Part shown: positions 9,460 through 19,206 of the stretch, piece after piece
Numbering within the stretch: the first letter of the stretch is position 1
How the letters are laid out: each line of letters starts with the position of its first letter
The notes under the pieces: generated by a model
Database searches by the model: none
What the model was told of the DNA's origin: nothing
Seen by the model: the letters and a program-made list of their open reading frames with translations, nothing else
Assembly: GCF_003729955.1 (NCBI RefSeq)
Contig: NZ_RJTX01000001.1
Location: 992,001 to 1,056,000 of the forward strand
Origin: Chryseobacterium daecheongense
GTDB taxonomy: Bacteria > Bacteroidota > Bacteroidia > Flavobacteriales > Weeksellaceae
DNA length: 64,000 bases
Direction of reading: 5' to 3'
Program-made: the position numbers and the translations under genes

Positions 9460-9723
9460 CTATGGCAGGTTTCTAAGCGCTCTTTTCTCTCTTCTATATT
9501 TCTCCGTTAACGCTCTCACCTGATCCTGCTTCATTTTCTTGCTCAGGAGCGGGTGATTCAAAATCATTTTCTTTTCTGTATTGTACTTTTTATCCAACTC
9601 ACGCGATTTCAGGTTGATCATTTCAGTTCTCGAAGGAACAGGAGGACGTGGAGGATGCTTTTGGGCAGAAACATGCATTGACATACCCAATAACAAAATG
9701 GCTGATATCAATAACTTTTTCAT
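9460..9723 (-). CDS. Small exported basic protein, unknown function
   Basis: This 87-residue protein starts with a signal peptide (hydrophobic core 'LLISAILLLGMSMHVSAQ'). The mature part of about 67 residues starts with the Pro-rich 'KHPPRPPVPSR', then is highly charged and predicted helical (Lys/Arg/Glu-rich, 'LDKKYNTEKKMILNHPLL'). The layout recalls small periplasmic helical proteins such as Spy/CpxP-like ones, but no hallmark motif is present. It has its own transcription unit between GH3 and lpdA. Confidence 0.6.
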   Translation of the reverse strand: MKKLLISAILLLGMSMHVSAQKHPPRPPVPSRTEMINLKSRELDKKYNTEKKMILNHPLLSKKMKQDQVRALTEKYRREKRALRNLP

Positions 9724-9827
9724 AATATTTACTTTTTGAATGAATAATAATCAATAAACTCTGATCCATTAATTCATTATGGTTTACAATATATGTACAT
9801 ATTTCATACCATATTGCAAACAGCATT

Positions 9828-12488
9828 TTACTGAACCTCAATATTTTGCTTTAAAGAAAGGTTTTTTGAGGAGTTTCCTACCATAATTCTGTAAGTTCCT
9901 TTTTCTACCGTCCAGCTCATTTTTTCATCTAAAAACTGTAATTCCTTCACCGGTACTTCAATAGTGACAGACTTTGATTCTCCCGGCTGTAATTCTATTT
10001 TCTGAAATCCTTTTAATTCAATAATCGGTCTTGACACTGAAGCCAACATGTCTTTTATATATAACTGTACCACTTCGCTTCCGGCTTTTGAACCTGTATT
10101 TTTAACATTTACTTTAGCAATTATGGTCTCGCTTTTTGTATATTTCGTTTTATCCAACTGTAATCCAGAGATTTCAAAAGTAGTATAACTTAATCCGAAA
10201 CCAAACGGATATAATGGTTCACCACTTAGATCATGATAATCATTTCCTCTTCCTGTTGGATGATGGTTGTAAGTTAAAGGTAATTGTCCTTCTTCAACCG
10301 GGAAAGTAATTGGGAGTTTTCCTGATGGATTTTCGGCTCCGAACAGGGTTTTTGCCACTGCATTCCCTCCTTCTTCTCCGGGATACCACACATCAAGAAT
10401 AGCTCCGACTTTATCCTTCCAGCCTGTTGTTTTTATAGCAGAGCCTCCGATCAGAATAACTGTAGTGGGTTTATTCAATTTTGAAACTTCATGAATAAAT
10501 GATTCCTGATTTCCGGGTAAACTCAGTGAAGAGCGGTCCTGGAATTCTCCTTCATGAATTCCTGCCGTTACAATAATATAATCTGCATTTCGAGCCAGCT
10601 GTAAGGCTTCATTAAAATCTTTCTGATAATCATTCAGACCATAATTCCAGATCAGTTCAATATTGGCTTCCCCTCTGTTTTCATGAAATTCTACAGCTAT
10701 ATCATATGTTTGGCCTTTACTGAAATCAACATCTATTGTTTTGGTGGAATAGCTTAATTTTTCCCATTGATCAATCACTAATTTTCCATTCAGGTAGAGT
10801 CTGAAGCCGTCATTTCCACGTAATCCGAGTTTATATTTTCCTGAACCCGGAGCATCCAGCTTCCCGGTCCATCGAACGCTATAGTTATCAGGCTGCAATT
10901 TTTCTGGATCGGGGGAATATAACGTCCATTTGAAACTGAGCTGTTCATCCTTTCTTTCAACAACAGGAGTGCCCTTTAAGCTGCTATTGGAAAAATAGTT
11001 TCCCTTTAAACCTTTTTTATTGTCAGAAGAAAGAAATTCAATTGGAACTGTTGTAAATTTTTTTACATTCCAGTCAATCCCCTTTGAATAAGTGATTTCG
11101 ATGTTTTTATTTTTGGTAAAGCTTTTAATTCCGTCCAGTATACTTACTTTTTTGTTTCCCGGTCCGGAATACCCGCCTAATCTTGCATCAACGGCATCTG
11201 TTCCAACAATTAGAATTTTCTTTATATTTTCTGAGACAGGAAGTGTGCGGTTATTATTTTGAAGCAAAACAAATGACTCCGCCGCTGTTTTTTCTGCTAA
11301 GGGTTTGTGATTAAGCTTTTTTAATTCCTGAATCTCTTGTGTTGAAACGTAAGGATTTTCAAACAATCCCAGTTCAAATTTCGCTCTCAGAACTCTTGAT
11401 ACGGCATCATCAATTCTTTCTTTGGAAATTCTTCCATCCAAAAACGGGGGTATGAATAGTTTGTAATGCTTGTATTCTGTCTGGAAGATCACATCAAGCC
11501 CCGCATTGATAGCCTGTGCGGAAGCATCATCATAATCCTTTGCAGTAAAATGCAGCACATTGGCACCTCCTACCGCACTTGCATCACTGATGACAAAACC
11601 TTTGAAATTCCAGTCTCTTTTTAATTTTTCCGTCAGTAACCAATGATTGGCTGTGGAAGGTCTTCCATCCAACAAATTGTATGAAGTCATGACCGATCTG
11701 CTTTTTCCCTGGGTAAATGCTTTATGAAAAGGCATCAGATGAGTTTCTTCCAGATATCTTCTGCTCCAGTGGATCGGATAGGAATCTCTTCCGCCCTCTC
11801 CTACATTGGCCAAAAAATGTTTTGGAGTGGTAATGATTCCCTGATTTTCAAATGAGCTCACAAAATGAACTCCCATTACAGAAGTCAAAAACGGGTCCTC
11901 TCCATACGTTTCTTCTGTTCTTCCCCATCTCACATCGTTTGCCAGATTCACTACAGGTGTCAAAATCTGACGAATTCCTCTCAGCCTGGATTCTTTGGCA
12001 ATAGCAGCCGAAACTTTTTTCATCAGTTCAGGGTTGAAAGTGGCCGCCAAACCGATCGCCTGCGGAAAAGCGGTGGCTCCTTCTCTTACCAATCCGTGCA
12101 GTGCTTCATCAAATGGAATGATTGGAATTCCCAATCTTGATTCTTCTACAAAGTATTTTTGAATGGCATTGATTTTTTTCACCAGTCTTTCCGCATCTTC
12201 GTTTGCATTGTATTTCAGCAACTGTCCTGCCGCTCCGCCTCCCTGATTCCCTGCACTTACCTGAAATCCAAAAATCCCGTGTGAATACTGATCTTTCGGA
12301 ACATTATCCAGATCTCCCGGAATCATGAAACATTGCCAGAATTTTTCTTCCGGAGTCATTCTCTTCAACAAATCCTGGACTCTTACTTCAACAGGTTGTT
12401 TTGGATCTTTATAGAGTGGTTTTTGAGCAGAAATAAAAACGACACTGAACAGCGTAATTCCGATCCATTTAAAACGATATGACTTCAT
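9828..12488 (-). CDS. Glycoside hydrolase family 3 beta-glycosidase with PA14 insertion, exported
   Basis: This 886-residue protein has a signal peptide ending at 'FISAQ'. The GH3 N-terminal barrel (about 45-370) contains the nucleophile Asp in 'GFVISDAS' and the sugar-binding 'KHFLANV'. The GH3 C domain is interrupted by a PA14 carbohydrate-binding module at about 494-640 ('LKGNYFSNSSLKG', 'GFRLYLNGKLVID'). A fibronectin III-like domain closes the protein. This architecture is typical of periplasmic beta-glucosidases or xylosidases of Bacteroidota. Its ATG overlaps the stop codon of the fucosidase gene, so the two are translationally coupled. Confidence 0.9.
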   Translation of the reverse strand: MKSYRFKWIGITLFSVVFISAQKPLYKDPKQPVEVRVQDLLKRMTPEEKFWQCFMIPGDLDNVPKDQYSHGIFGFQVSAGNQGGGAAGQLLKYNANEDAERLVKKINAIQKYFVEESRLGIPIIPFDEALHGLVREGATAFPQAIGLAATFNPELMKKVSAAIAKESRLRGIRQILTPVVNLANDVRWGRTEETYGEDPFLTSVMGVHFVSSFENQGIITTPKHFLANVGEGGRDSYPIHWSRRYLEETHLMPFHKAFTQGKSRSVMTSYNLLDGRPSTANHWLLTEKLKRDWNFKGFVISDASAVGGANVLHFTAKDYDDASAQAINAGLDVIFQTEYKHYKLFIPPFLDGRISKERIDDAVSRVLRAKFELGLFENPYVSTQEIQELKKLNHKPLAEKTAAESFVLLQNNNRTLPVSENIKKILIVGTDAVDARLGGYSGPGNKKVSILDGIKSFTKNKNIEITYSKGIDWNVKKFTTVPIEFLSSDNKKGLKGNYFSNSSLKGTPVVERKDEQLSFKWTLYSPDPEKLQPDNYSVRWTGKLDAPGSGKYKLGLRGNDGFRLYLNGKLVIDQWEKLSYSTKTIDVDFSKGQTYDIAVEFHENRGEANIELIWNYGLNDYQKDFNEALQLARNADYIIVTAGIHEGEFQDRSSLSLPGNQESFIHEVSKLNKPTTVILIGGSAIKTTGWKDKVGAILDVWYPGEEGGNAVAKTLFGAENPSGKLPITFPVEEGQLPLTYNHHPTGRGNDYHDLSGEPLYPFGFGLSYTTFEISGLQLDKTKYTKSETIIAKVNVKNTGSKAGSEVVQLYIKDMLASVSRPIIELKGFQKIELQPGESKSVTIEVPVKELQFLDEKMSWTVEKGTYRIMVGNSSKNLSLKQNIEVQ

Positions 12489-13933
12489 TATTTTGTGATT
12501 TGAATTACCGTTGCATACTTCAGATTTTCCCTTTCTTCAGGTAATTTGATTTCAATCGTATTTCCTGATGTTTTTTTCCATTGGATTTTCGATGAAATCC
12601 CCAATACTTTCAATGATTTGGGTTGAAAGTTTTCAGGAACTGAAAAAGTAAGCGACGCCGGTGACTGATAGTTTGTTTTTTCATCCATATGAAAAACATT
12701 CACAGTTTTCCCATCTTTACTTTGGGTGTAATAAAAACTTCCCTCATGATAAGGAGCTGCGCTTCTGGTGGCAAAAACAGCAGACTGATTCATATCCATC
12801 CATCCTGAAATTTCTTTTAGTCTTTCATAAACAACAGGATCATAATCTCCGTTGGGACCCGGAGCAATATTCATCAGATAATTTCCTCCTCTGGAAATGA
12901 TTTTGATTAATGTTTCTATGATTTTTTGAGAAGACTTGTAGTTGTCGTTCGGGACATAGGAAAATGAATCTCCCATCGTAATACAGCTCTCCCATGGGAT
13001 AGAAAGTGCGTGTTCCGGGACCGCCTGCTCCGGAGTCACATAATTTTCCCATTTTCCGGGAACAGTACGGTCTACAATGATAATTCCCGGTTGATTTTTG
13101 CGGACCATTGCTCCGATTTTATCCATATCTATATCCTGTTCCATTTTGATGGTTCTTTGCCATTCCACTTTAGGATCGATGGTATGAAAAGGACGGACCC
13201 AACCTCCGTCCAGCCAGAGAATATCTATTTTGCCATAACGAGAAGTGATTTCATTGAGCTGATTGAAGGTGAACTTTTTGAAACTTTCCCATCTTTCGGG
13301 ATATTTTTTAGGGTCATAGTTCACATTTCTGTCTTTTGGCGGGAAATAAGGCCACCAATAGTCATCCGAATGCCAATCCGGCTTTGAAAAATAAGCTCCG
13401 ATTTTGAAACCTTCTTTCCTGAATGTGTTGAAAATTTCTTTTGTAACATCTGCTTTCGGGTTCTTTGAAAAAGGAGTTTTAGGGGAGGTTATTTTATAAT
13501 CGGATTGCTGGGTATCAAACATAGCAAATCCGTCATGGTGCTTCGTTGTGAATACCACATACTTCATTCCTGCCTTTTTCACTGCATCTGCCCACTTTTG
13601 CGGATCAAACTGTGTTGGGTTAAAGGTTGTCTGAAGATTCTCATAGTTCTTTACGTATTCATCATACGATTTTCCATGCTCCGGTTTACGTTGGGTCCAT
13701 GATTCGTCTTCCGGGCACAAACTCCAACTTTCTACAATTCCCCACTGGCTGTAGGTACCCCAGTGCATGAAGAGCCCAAACTTTAAATCCTGCCAGTTTT
13801 CAAGATTCTGAACAACCAGCGGATCTGCAGGTTTCTGATATCCTTCCGAAACATTATGAGCCTGAGAAAAAAATGTTGTAGAAATAAGTAATGATGATAG
13901 AAATAGGGTTTTAGTTTTTTGTTTGATAAGCAT
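12488..13933 (-). CDS. Alpha-L-fucosidase, GH29, exported
   Basis: This 481-residue protein carries a signal peptide ending near 'STTFFSQA'. The GH29 barrel shows the family motifs 'KFGLFMHWGTYS', 'KYVVFTTKHHDGFAMFD' and the nucleophile Asp in 'IDILWLDGGW' at about residue 240. 'GGNYLMNIAPGPNGD' closes the barrel, followed by a beta-sandwich. It should remove alpha-linked L-fucose from glycans. The TAATG overlap with the downstream GH3 gene marks a two-gene operon in which defucosylation would expose substrates for the beta-glycosidase. No SusCD pair is adjacent. Confidence 0.9.
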   Translation of the reverse strand: MLIKQKTKTLFLSSLLISTTFFSQAHNVSEGYQKPADPLVVQNLENWQDLKFGLFMHWGTYSQWGIVESWSLCPEDESWTQRKPEHGKSYDEYVKNYENLQTTFNPTQFDPQKWADAVKKAGMKYVVFTTKHHDGFAMFDTQQSDYKITSPKTPFSKNPKADVTKEIFNTFRKEGFKIGAYFSKPDWHSDDYWWPYFPPKDRNVNYDPKKYPERWESFKKFTFNQLNEITSRYGKIDILWLDGGWVRPFHTIDPKVEWQRTIKMEQDIDMDKIGAMVRKNQPGIIIVDRTVPGKWENYVTPEQAVPEHALSIPWESCITMGDSFSYVPNDNYKSSQKIIETLIKIISRGGNYLMNIAPGPNGDYDPVVYERLKEISGWMDMNQSAVFATRSAAPYHEGSFYYTQSKDGKTVNVFHMDEKTNYQSPASLTFSVPENFQPKSLKVLGISSKIQWKKTSGNTIEIKLPEERENLKYATVIQITK

Positions 13934-14023
13934 AAAGAATCCTTTGTGCTAATTTACTTATGATTTATGAATCGGCAATACATTGATAAAAGATTAGTCT
14001 TTCGTCCGATTCCGATAAAATCA

Positions 14024-14031
14024 CAAATTTA
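14024..14031 (-). promoter_or_regulatory. Candidate -7 element for the GH29-GH3 operon
   Basis: The minus strand reads TAAATTTG, a full match to the Bacteroidota -7 consensus TAnnTTTG, about 90 bases upstream of the fucosidase start. No TTTG at the -33 position is seen, so it is only a candidate. Confidence 0.35.
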
Positions 14032-14111
14032 AAGATTAAGAAAATCTCCTCTGGTGCGTTTATTCTGTAATTTGAAGGTGACATACATCCAAATTGTAAA
14101 GATCAGTGTTT

Positions 14112-14819
14112 TCATATAAATGAATTTTTAAAAACTTCCACCTTAGAACCGTCTGTCATAAAAATACTTTCAGGAGTTCTTTGCAGCAGTATATTTTGAA
14201 CTGTAGAATTAATATGTTTTATTCTTTTAATAACAAAATCAGGATTTTTTATTGGGATTAAGTTCCACGGCTGATGTAAAACTTCATACATTTTGCTGTT
14301 TTTACCTGCTTTTCCACAGAAGGCAAGACTTCTATTAATGACGAATTTCTGCTCTTCAGTCCATCTTTGGGCTTTCGGACCAGCAGTTTTTTCAGCTTCT
14401 ATACTCATTTCACATACTGCATCTTTAATGGTATATTTTAATTGATTTTCTTTTTTTGAAATGGTCAGGTCCCGTAATGAAAAGGGTTCTCCATATATAA
14501 ATTTTCCTGTGAAAAATGTCATCAGCTTCGGAACCATCTCAGAAAGGAAGTAAATACCTTTTACGTTTCCATTATCTTTTCTTTTCACATAGGTTCTTAT
14601 ATTGACTTCAGGAAAATATTGATGAAAAGGAATTTTACAACCGAATAACCTTGCATTGGAAAACTCGAAACAAACTATGCTTAATATGGCTTTTCCGTCT
14701 AAAGTATCCGGTTCTATATCTTCGGGTAACATTCCGGATAGCAATTCCGGCTGTATTTGGAAATTAATATAGATCAGGTTTTCCCAATGGCAGGTCATGA
14801 ATTTGTAGTTCTTTCTCAT
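14112..14819 (-). CDS. DUF2071 (YqjF-like) family protein
   Basis: This 235-residue protein matches the DUF2071/YqjF pattern: 'CHWENLIYINFQIQPELLSGMLP' at the N-terminus (the family has W..L....V....L...LP), then 'AILSIVCFEFSN', 'NIRTYVKR' and 'GIYFLSEM.P'. The fold is of the acetoacetate decarboxylase type, with no biochemical role known to me. The N-terminal segment of up to 7 residues before the first recognisable motif makes the exact start uncertain. It follows the GbsR-type regulator gene on the same strand but a terminator lies between them. Confidence 0.75.
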   Translation of the reverse strand: MRKNYKFMTCHWENLIYINFQIQPELLSGMLPEDIEPDTLDGKAILSIVCFEFSNARLFGCKIPFHQYFPEVNIRTYVKRKDNGNVKGIYFLSEMVPKLMTFFTGKFIYGEPFSLRDLTISKKENQLKYTIKDAVCEMSIEAEKTAGPKAQRWTEEQKFVINRSLAFCGKAGKNSKMYEVLHQPWNLIPIKNPDFVIKRIKHINSTVQNILLQRTPESIFMTDGSKVEVFKNSFI

Positions 14820-14872
14820 TGTTTAAATATTTCTGTATTTTCAATAATTTTTGAAACCACATTTGAAATAAA

Positions 14873-14891
14873 AAAGGATTTAAAATCCTTT
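14873..14891 (-). terminator. Intrinsic terminator for the GbsR-type gene
   Basis: AAAGGAT and ATCCTTT form a 7-bp stem with a 5-base loop (extendable by weak A-T pairs), followed on the minus strand by TTTTTTATTT. It overlaps the end of the regulator gene. Confidence 0.6.
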
Positions 14892-15395
14892 CTATTTTAA
14901 TAAATTGGTAATCTTTCCTACTAGCCAGTGATCATCACTTTTGATCGCGAGATCCATAATATTATTGATTTTTCCGGTAACTGAACTAAAGTCTTCCATC
15001 AATTTAATGAATTCCTTGGCTTCGGGTGTGTCCTTTTCATCAATCTCTTTCAATTCTTCCAAAAAAGAAATCACGGGCTCAATTTCTCTTTTTCTTCGTT
15101 CTTTGGTAATTTGTTTGAACAGAAACCAAACATCTTTTTCAGCCACAAAGTACTCTTTTCTGTCTCCTTTAATCAATTCTTTCTTCACGATTCCCCAATC
15201 CATCAAGCCTCTTAAATTCATATTGGCATTTCCTCTGGAAATTTCCAGCTGTTCCATCACCTCATCCGTAGAAAGCGGTTTATCACTTGCCAAAAGCAAT
15301 GCATGAACCTGTGCCATGGTACGGTTGATCCCCCAATTGGTAGCAAAGGTTCCCCAAGTCTGAATATATTTTTCTTTAGCTTCTGAAAGTTTCAT
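14892..15395 (-). CDS. GbsR/MarR family transcriptional regulator
   Basis: This 167-residue protein has a winged helix at about residues 20-90. The motifs 'GINRTMAQVHALLLAS', 'LEISRGNANMNLRGLMDWG' and 'VWFLFKQITKERRKREIEP' are those of the GbsR-type branch of MarR regulators, which control osmoprotectant or metabolic genes. The C-terminal half is a dimerising helix pair. The target is unknown: it has its own promoter and terminator and no obvious partner gene. Confidence 0.85.
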   Translation of the reverse strand: MKLSEAKEKYIQTWGTFATNWGINRTMAQVHALLLASDKPLSTDEVMEQLEISRGNANMNLRGLMDWGIVKKELIKGDRKEYFVAEKDVWFLFKQITKERRKREIEPVISFLEELKEIDEKDTPEAKEFIKLMEDFSSVTGKINNIMDLAIKSDDHWLVGKITNLLK

Positions 15396-15420
15396 TTTAT
15401 TGACTATTTAATTTCTATTA

Positions 15421-15450
15421 CAAATATAATTAAATATTTTGAATTTTCAA
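15421..15450 (-). promoter_or_regulatory. Bacteroidota-type promoter of the GbsR-type gene
   Basis: On the minus strand a TTG core at the -33 position (15448-15450) is separated by 19 bases from TATATTTG (15421-15428), a full match to TAnnTTTG. The start codon is 26 bases downstream of the -7 element. Confidence 0.65.
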
Positions 15451-15502
15451 TAATTTCTGAAAATAAAATTTAAATTAAGTTTTTGAAAATAGATCCTTGA
15501 TT

Positions 15503-15534
15503 TTTGGGTTTTACTAACACATAAGATACCTTTG
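15503..15534 (+). promoter_or_regulatory. Bacteroidota-type promoter of the sensor kinase operon
   Basis: TTTG (15503-15506), a 20-base spacer and TACCTTTG (15527-15534) match the TTTG/TAnnTTTG consensus at the correct distance. The predicted transcription start is near 15540, giving a leader of only about 17 bases. Confidence 0.75.
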
Positions 15535-15556
15535 TAACAATATCAAATAACAAGGC

Positions 15557-18500
15557 TTGAAAAATAATCTACTCCTGGTATTTTTTCTCATCTTATTTTC
15601 CTCTGTTTATAGCCAGAAACCTTACATCCAATATTATAATACGGATAATGGGCTTCCGCAAAATAGTGTAAAAGACATTATTAAGGATAAATATGGATTT
15701 ATCTGGCTCACCACAGAAAATGGCATCGTACGATATGATGGCAACAGTTTTTTGGTCTATAAAAACTTTCCACTCAATAGTCAGCGGTTTACTTATTTTT
15801 ATGGAAATACCGAAAGAGACAGCATCTTCACTACAGGAGAATTTGGAAAAAGCCTGCTGCTGCATAATAAATTCCCTAAAGTGGCAACTATCAATAAGTT
15901 TCCCAATTTTATTCTTAAGCATCACACCAATTATCTTTTATACTGCTCCAATTATAGTTATGCGTCCTCCTCAGGGATGAATTTCTATATGAATTTTAAA
16001 GACGGAAGATATTATTTGCAAGAAAACTTTTTAATATATGAAGATTTCCATTCAAAAGTTGAAAAAAAGCTATCTATACATCCTATCTATAAAAACACGC
16101 CCAGGGTTTTCGCACTTGACCAATTGCTGTTTTATATAGATATTCCGTCCAAAAAAATTAGAAAAATAGAAAAAGGGGGAATCAGTGATAGTTATGATGT
16201 TCCTTTATTGACAGATATCAATAGTAAAATTTTATGGAGCCAGATCAACAATCAGATATTTATCATCAATAAAGGCACTATTTACTCTTGCAATTATCAT
16301 GATAAACAGCTTAAAACATCTAAGATCATTACTCTCGACAACGTAAAAGATGAAAATTTCATCAGCATTTATTATGATAAGAAGTACAAGAAATTATATT
16401 TGGGGAGCAGTATAGATGGTCTTCAAATTATTAGCCTTTCAGACTTCGTCAGTGTCAAGAGACCTCCTTCAAAGCCTGAATCTGTTTTTTACGCCACACT
16501 ACCTTATGGTTCTTCTTCTGTGATAAGCATTTTTGGAGAGGTTTACAACCGCAATGGTCTTATAGAAAATAAGGATTTCAAAAATACTTCTCCCTATTTT
16601 ATGGATTATGATGAAGCCGGAAATATTGTTACGATGAGTACCAATGATGTTATCATTTACCAAAAGTCTTCCTCTTTTAAAAAAACAAAGAGTATAAAAA
16701 AGGTATTTTTAAAAGATTTCTTCTTCGATGATAAAAAGTACTACGCAATACTTAAAGATTTAAGAAATAATCAGACTCCGGAGTTTGACGGGGTTTTGGC
16801 TGTATACAAGGATCAATCTTTTACCCATCCTGAAAAGAAAATATTTTTCAGGAATGAACCCACAAAATTCTTACCGCTTGATGCAGAAAATATGCTTGTA
16901 GGGACTACAAAATCTTTATATAAAATATCACTAAAAACCAATAAGGTTTACACTATAAGTGGTAATGAGCTAACCTCCATCCGGGATATCGTTCGTTCAA
17001 AAGATGGGAATGTCTGGATCACCGCTGCAGGCAAAGGAATTTACTTATTAAAAAATGGCCATTTGATACTGATGCCTTATGATGCGGATAAGAATATTTC
17101 TTCATCCCATACTATTCTTGAAGATACCAACGGTTATTTTTGGATCCCTACCAACAACGGATTATACAGGGTTTTAGAAAGTGAGCTTATGAAGTATGCT
17201 CAAAATAAAAAATACCGGGTCAATTATTATAAATATACAAAGGATGCCGGATTTAATACTAATGAATTCAATGGTGGCAGTAATATTTGCGGAAACCAAC
17301 TGAAAAACGGAGAATTTGTACTTCCCTCTCTTAATGGGCTGGTTTTCTTTAATCCTTTGAAAATAAAAAATTATTATCCTGAAAAAATCTACATAGAGAG
17401 AGCCATGGTGGACAACAAGGAACAATACTTTAAAAAGGATCTCCACCTGGACCAAAAATCCAGCCGTATAGATATATTCATTGATGCGCCTTTTTATGCC
17501 AATTCCGACAATGTAGTGATAGAAGCTAAACTGGGAGGTTCTCCTAATGCCAAATGGGAGCCAATCGGAAAAGACAGAAAATTTTCTATTTCAAATCTTG
17601 GATATGGGAATCACATTCTTGAGATAAAAATGTTGGTTTCTGACGATGGCAAGTTTGTCTATAAAAAAATAAACATCATTATCCCACCCTATTTTTATCA
17701 AACACTTGGGTTCAAAATATTTATTTTTTCTGTTTTGCTCCTGTTATTATACTTATTGGTAAAATGGAGAATAAGCTTTTTGAAAAAGAAAAACCTAGAA
17801 CTGGAGGGGATCATAGCTTCCCGAACCCAAACTCTTTCTGATACGGTAGAAAAATTAGTGACCACTAAAGAAAAGCTTCATAAAGAGGTTGAACAACAAA
17901 AAAAACTTATTGGCACTATCACCCACGATATTACCACTCCCGTGAAATTTATAGCATTAACGGCTAAAGAAGTTCTGGATGGCAGCAACTTCAATAAACA
18001 GCGTATTGAAAAAATCCTTACCTCCATTTATAAATCTTCGGATCAATTATATAATTTTACACTTACTTTAAAAGAATATGCGGATATCTATACCCATTAC
18101 AGATCAGATGAAACTGAACAATATTCTTTGTATCAGCTGATAGAAGAGAAAAAAACACTTTTTAATGAAATTGCTGAGAAGAACAATACGGTAATCAGTA
18201 ATCAGGTAGATCAATCATTAATGATACAGATCAGCAAAAACATATTGTCTGCCATTGTTCACAACTTAATGGATAACTCAGTAAAATACACACAAAACGG
18301 TACAATAACCCTGAAAAGCAAAACAAGAGGTGAACATATTGTTTTATTCATCACAGACACCGGAATCGGTATGGAGCAGAAGAAAATAGATTATTATACA
18401 AGGCTTCAGGACAACATTGACAACGAAAAACTATTATTACAGAAATACGGAATGGGGCTTCATCTCGTTTTACAGTTACTACAAATGATCGGCGGAAAAA

Positions 18501-18568
18501 TTATCTTCAAAAAAAATGAATTACAGGGAACTTCTTTCCAACTGATTTTAACAAATAAAAAAAGATGA
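15557..18568 (+). CDS. Two-component sensor histidine kinase with periplasmic beta-propeller
   Basis: This 1003-residue protein starts with a signal peptide ('LLLVFFLILFSSVYSQ'). About 600 residues of two-component propeller repeats follow ('NGLPQNSVKDIIKDKYGFIWLTTENG'-type blades), then a Y_Y_Y-like domain, one membrane helix (about 718-738), a coiled linker, and the kinase core: phospho-acceptor His790 in 'ITHDITTP', N-box 'NLMDNSVKY' and G-box 'DTGIGM'. Unlike Bacteroides hybrid systems, no receiver or HTH is fused; the regulator is the next gene. The start is TTG at 15557: an in-frame stop lies 7 bases upstream and the next Met would delete the signal peptide. Confidence 0.9.
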   Translation: MKNNLLLVFFLILFSSVYSQKPYIQYYNTDNGLPQNSVKDIIKDKYGFIWLTTENGIVRYDGNSFLVYKNFPLNSQRFTYFYGNTERDSIFTTGEFGKSLLLHNKFPKVATINKFPNFILKHHTNYLLYCSNYSYASSSGMNFYMNFKDGRYYLQENFLIYEDFHSKVEKKLSIHPIYKNTPRVFALDQLLFYIDIPSKKIRKIEKGGISDSYDVPLLTDINSKILWSQINNQIFIINKGTIYSCNYHDKQLKTSKIITLDNVKDENFISIYYDKKYKKLYLGSSIDGLQIISLSDFVSVKRPPSKPESVFYATLPYGSSSVISIFGEVYNRNGLIENKDFKNTSPYFMDYDEAGNIVTMSTNDVIIYQKSSSFKKTKSIKKVFLKDFFFDDKKYYAILKDLRNNQTPEFDGVLAVYKDQSFTHPEKKIFFRNEPTKFLPLDAENMLVGTTKSLYKISLKTNKVYTISGNELTSIRDIVRSKDGNVWITAAGKGIYLLKNGHLILMPYDADKNISSSHTILEDTNGYFWIPTNNGLYRVLESELMKYAQNKKYRVNYYKYTKDAGFNTNEFNGGSNICGNQLKNGEFVLPSLNGLVFFNPLKIKNYYPEKIYIERAMVDNKEQYFKKDLHLDQKSSRIDIFIDAPFYANSDNVVIEAKLGGSPNAKWEPIGKDRKFSISNLGYGNHILEIKMLVSDDGKFVYKKINIIIPPYFYQTLGFKIFIFSVLLLLLYLLVKWRISFLKKKNLELEGIIASRTQTLSDTVEKLVTTKEKLHKEVEQQKKLIGTITHDITTPVKFIALTAKEVLDGSNFNKQRIEKILTSIYKSSDQLYNFTLTLKEYADIYTHYRSDETEQYSLYQLIEEKKTLFNEIAEKNNTVISNQVDQSLMIQISKNILSAIVHNLMDNSVKYTQNGTITLKSKTRGEHIVLFITDTGIGMEQKKIDYYTRLQDNIDNEKLLLQKYGMGLHLVLQLLQMIGGKIIFKKNELQGTSFQLILTNKKR

Positions 18569-19179
18569 GTAAAAACATTCTTATTGCAGATGATCATGAC
18601 ATAGTTCTCGTAGGGACGAGCATCATTTTAGAATCAAGAATCAAGGATGCGGTTATAGATCAGGCCGAAAATTACCCGGAAACCCTGGAGAAAATTTCCC
18701 GGAAGAAATATGATCTTGTTATCCTGGATATCAATATGCCTGAAAGCAAAAATAAAAAAATGATTACGGAAATAAAGGCACTTGATCCAGACATCAAGAT
18801 ATTGATATTTTCTGCATATGAGGAGCAAATAGCTGTTCAATACATCAAGGAAGGTGCTAATGGATACATCAGTAAATTAAGTAAATCCGAAGAGATTTCA
18901 GATGCCGTCAATACCATATTTTCCGAAGGTTATTATTATCCGTCAGGCATTGTTCATCAACTGATCAACGAATCTCCAATAGATTCCATAAAAAGTTTAT
19001 CTGAAAGAGAGTATGAGATTTTTACCCTCTTGGCTAAAGGAAACGGCAACCTGGAAATTTCAAATAAAATGAATATCCAAATGCCTACCATCAGTACTTA
19101 CAAAAAAAGAATACACAAAAAGCTAAAAACCAATAACATAGCAGACCTTATCAAATTATATCAAACTTATATCAGTTAG
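18565..19179 (+). CDS. NarL/LuxR-type response regulator
   Basis: This 204-residue protein has a receiver domain (1-120; acidic pair Asp9/Asp10, phospho-acceptor Asp55 in 'VILDINMP', Lys in 'SKLSKSEE') and a LuxR-type HTH at about 138-200 ('LSEREYEIFTLLAKG', 'ISTYKKRIHKKL'). Its ATG overlaps the kinase stop codon (ATGA), so the two are co-translated and almost certainly are partners. A cluster of inverted repeats just downstream may be one of its binding sites. Confidence 0.92.
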   Translation: MSKNILIADDHDIVLVGTSIILESRIKDAVIDQAENYPETLEKISRKKYDLVILDINMPESKNKKMITEIKALDPDIKILIFSAYEEQIAVQYIKEGANGYISKLSKSEEISDAVNTIFSEGYYYPSGIVHQLINESPIDSIKSLSEREYEIFTLLAKGNGNLEISNKMNIQMPTISTYKKRIHKKLKTNNIADLIKLYQTYIS

Positions 19180-19206
19180 ATCTAATTGTTGCAACACAAT
19201 TCACAC

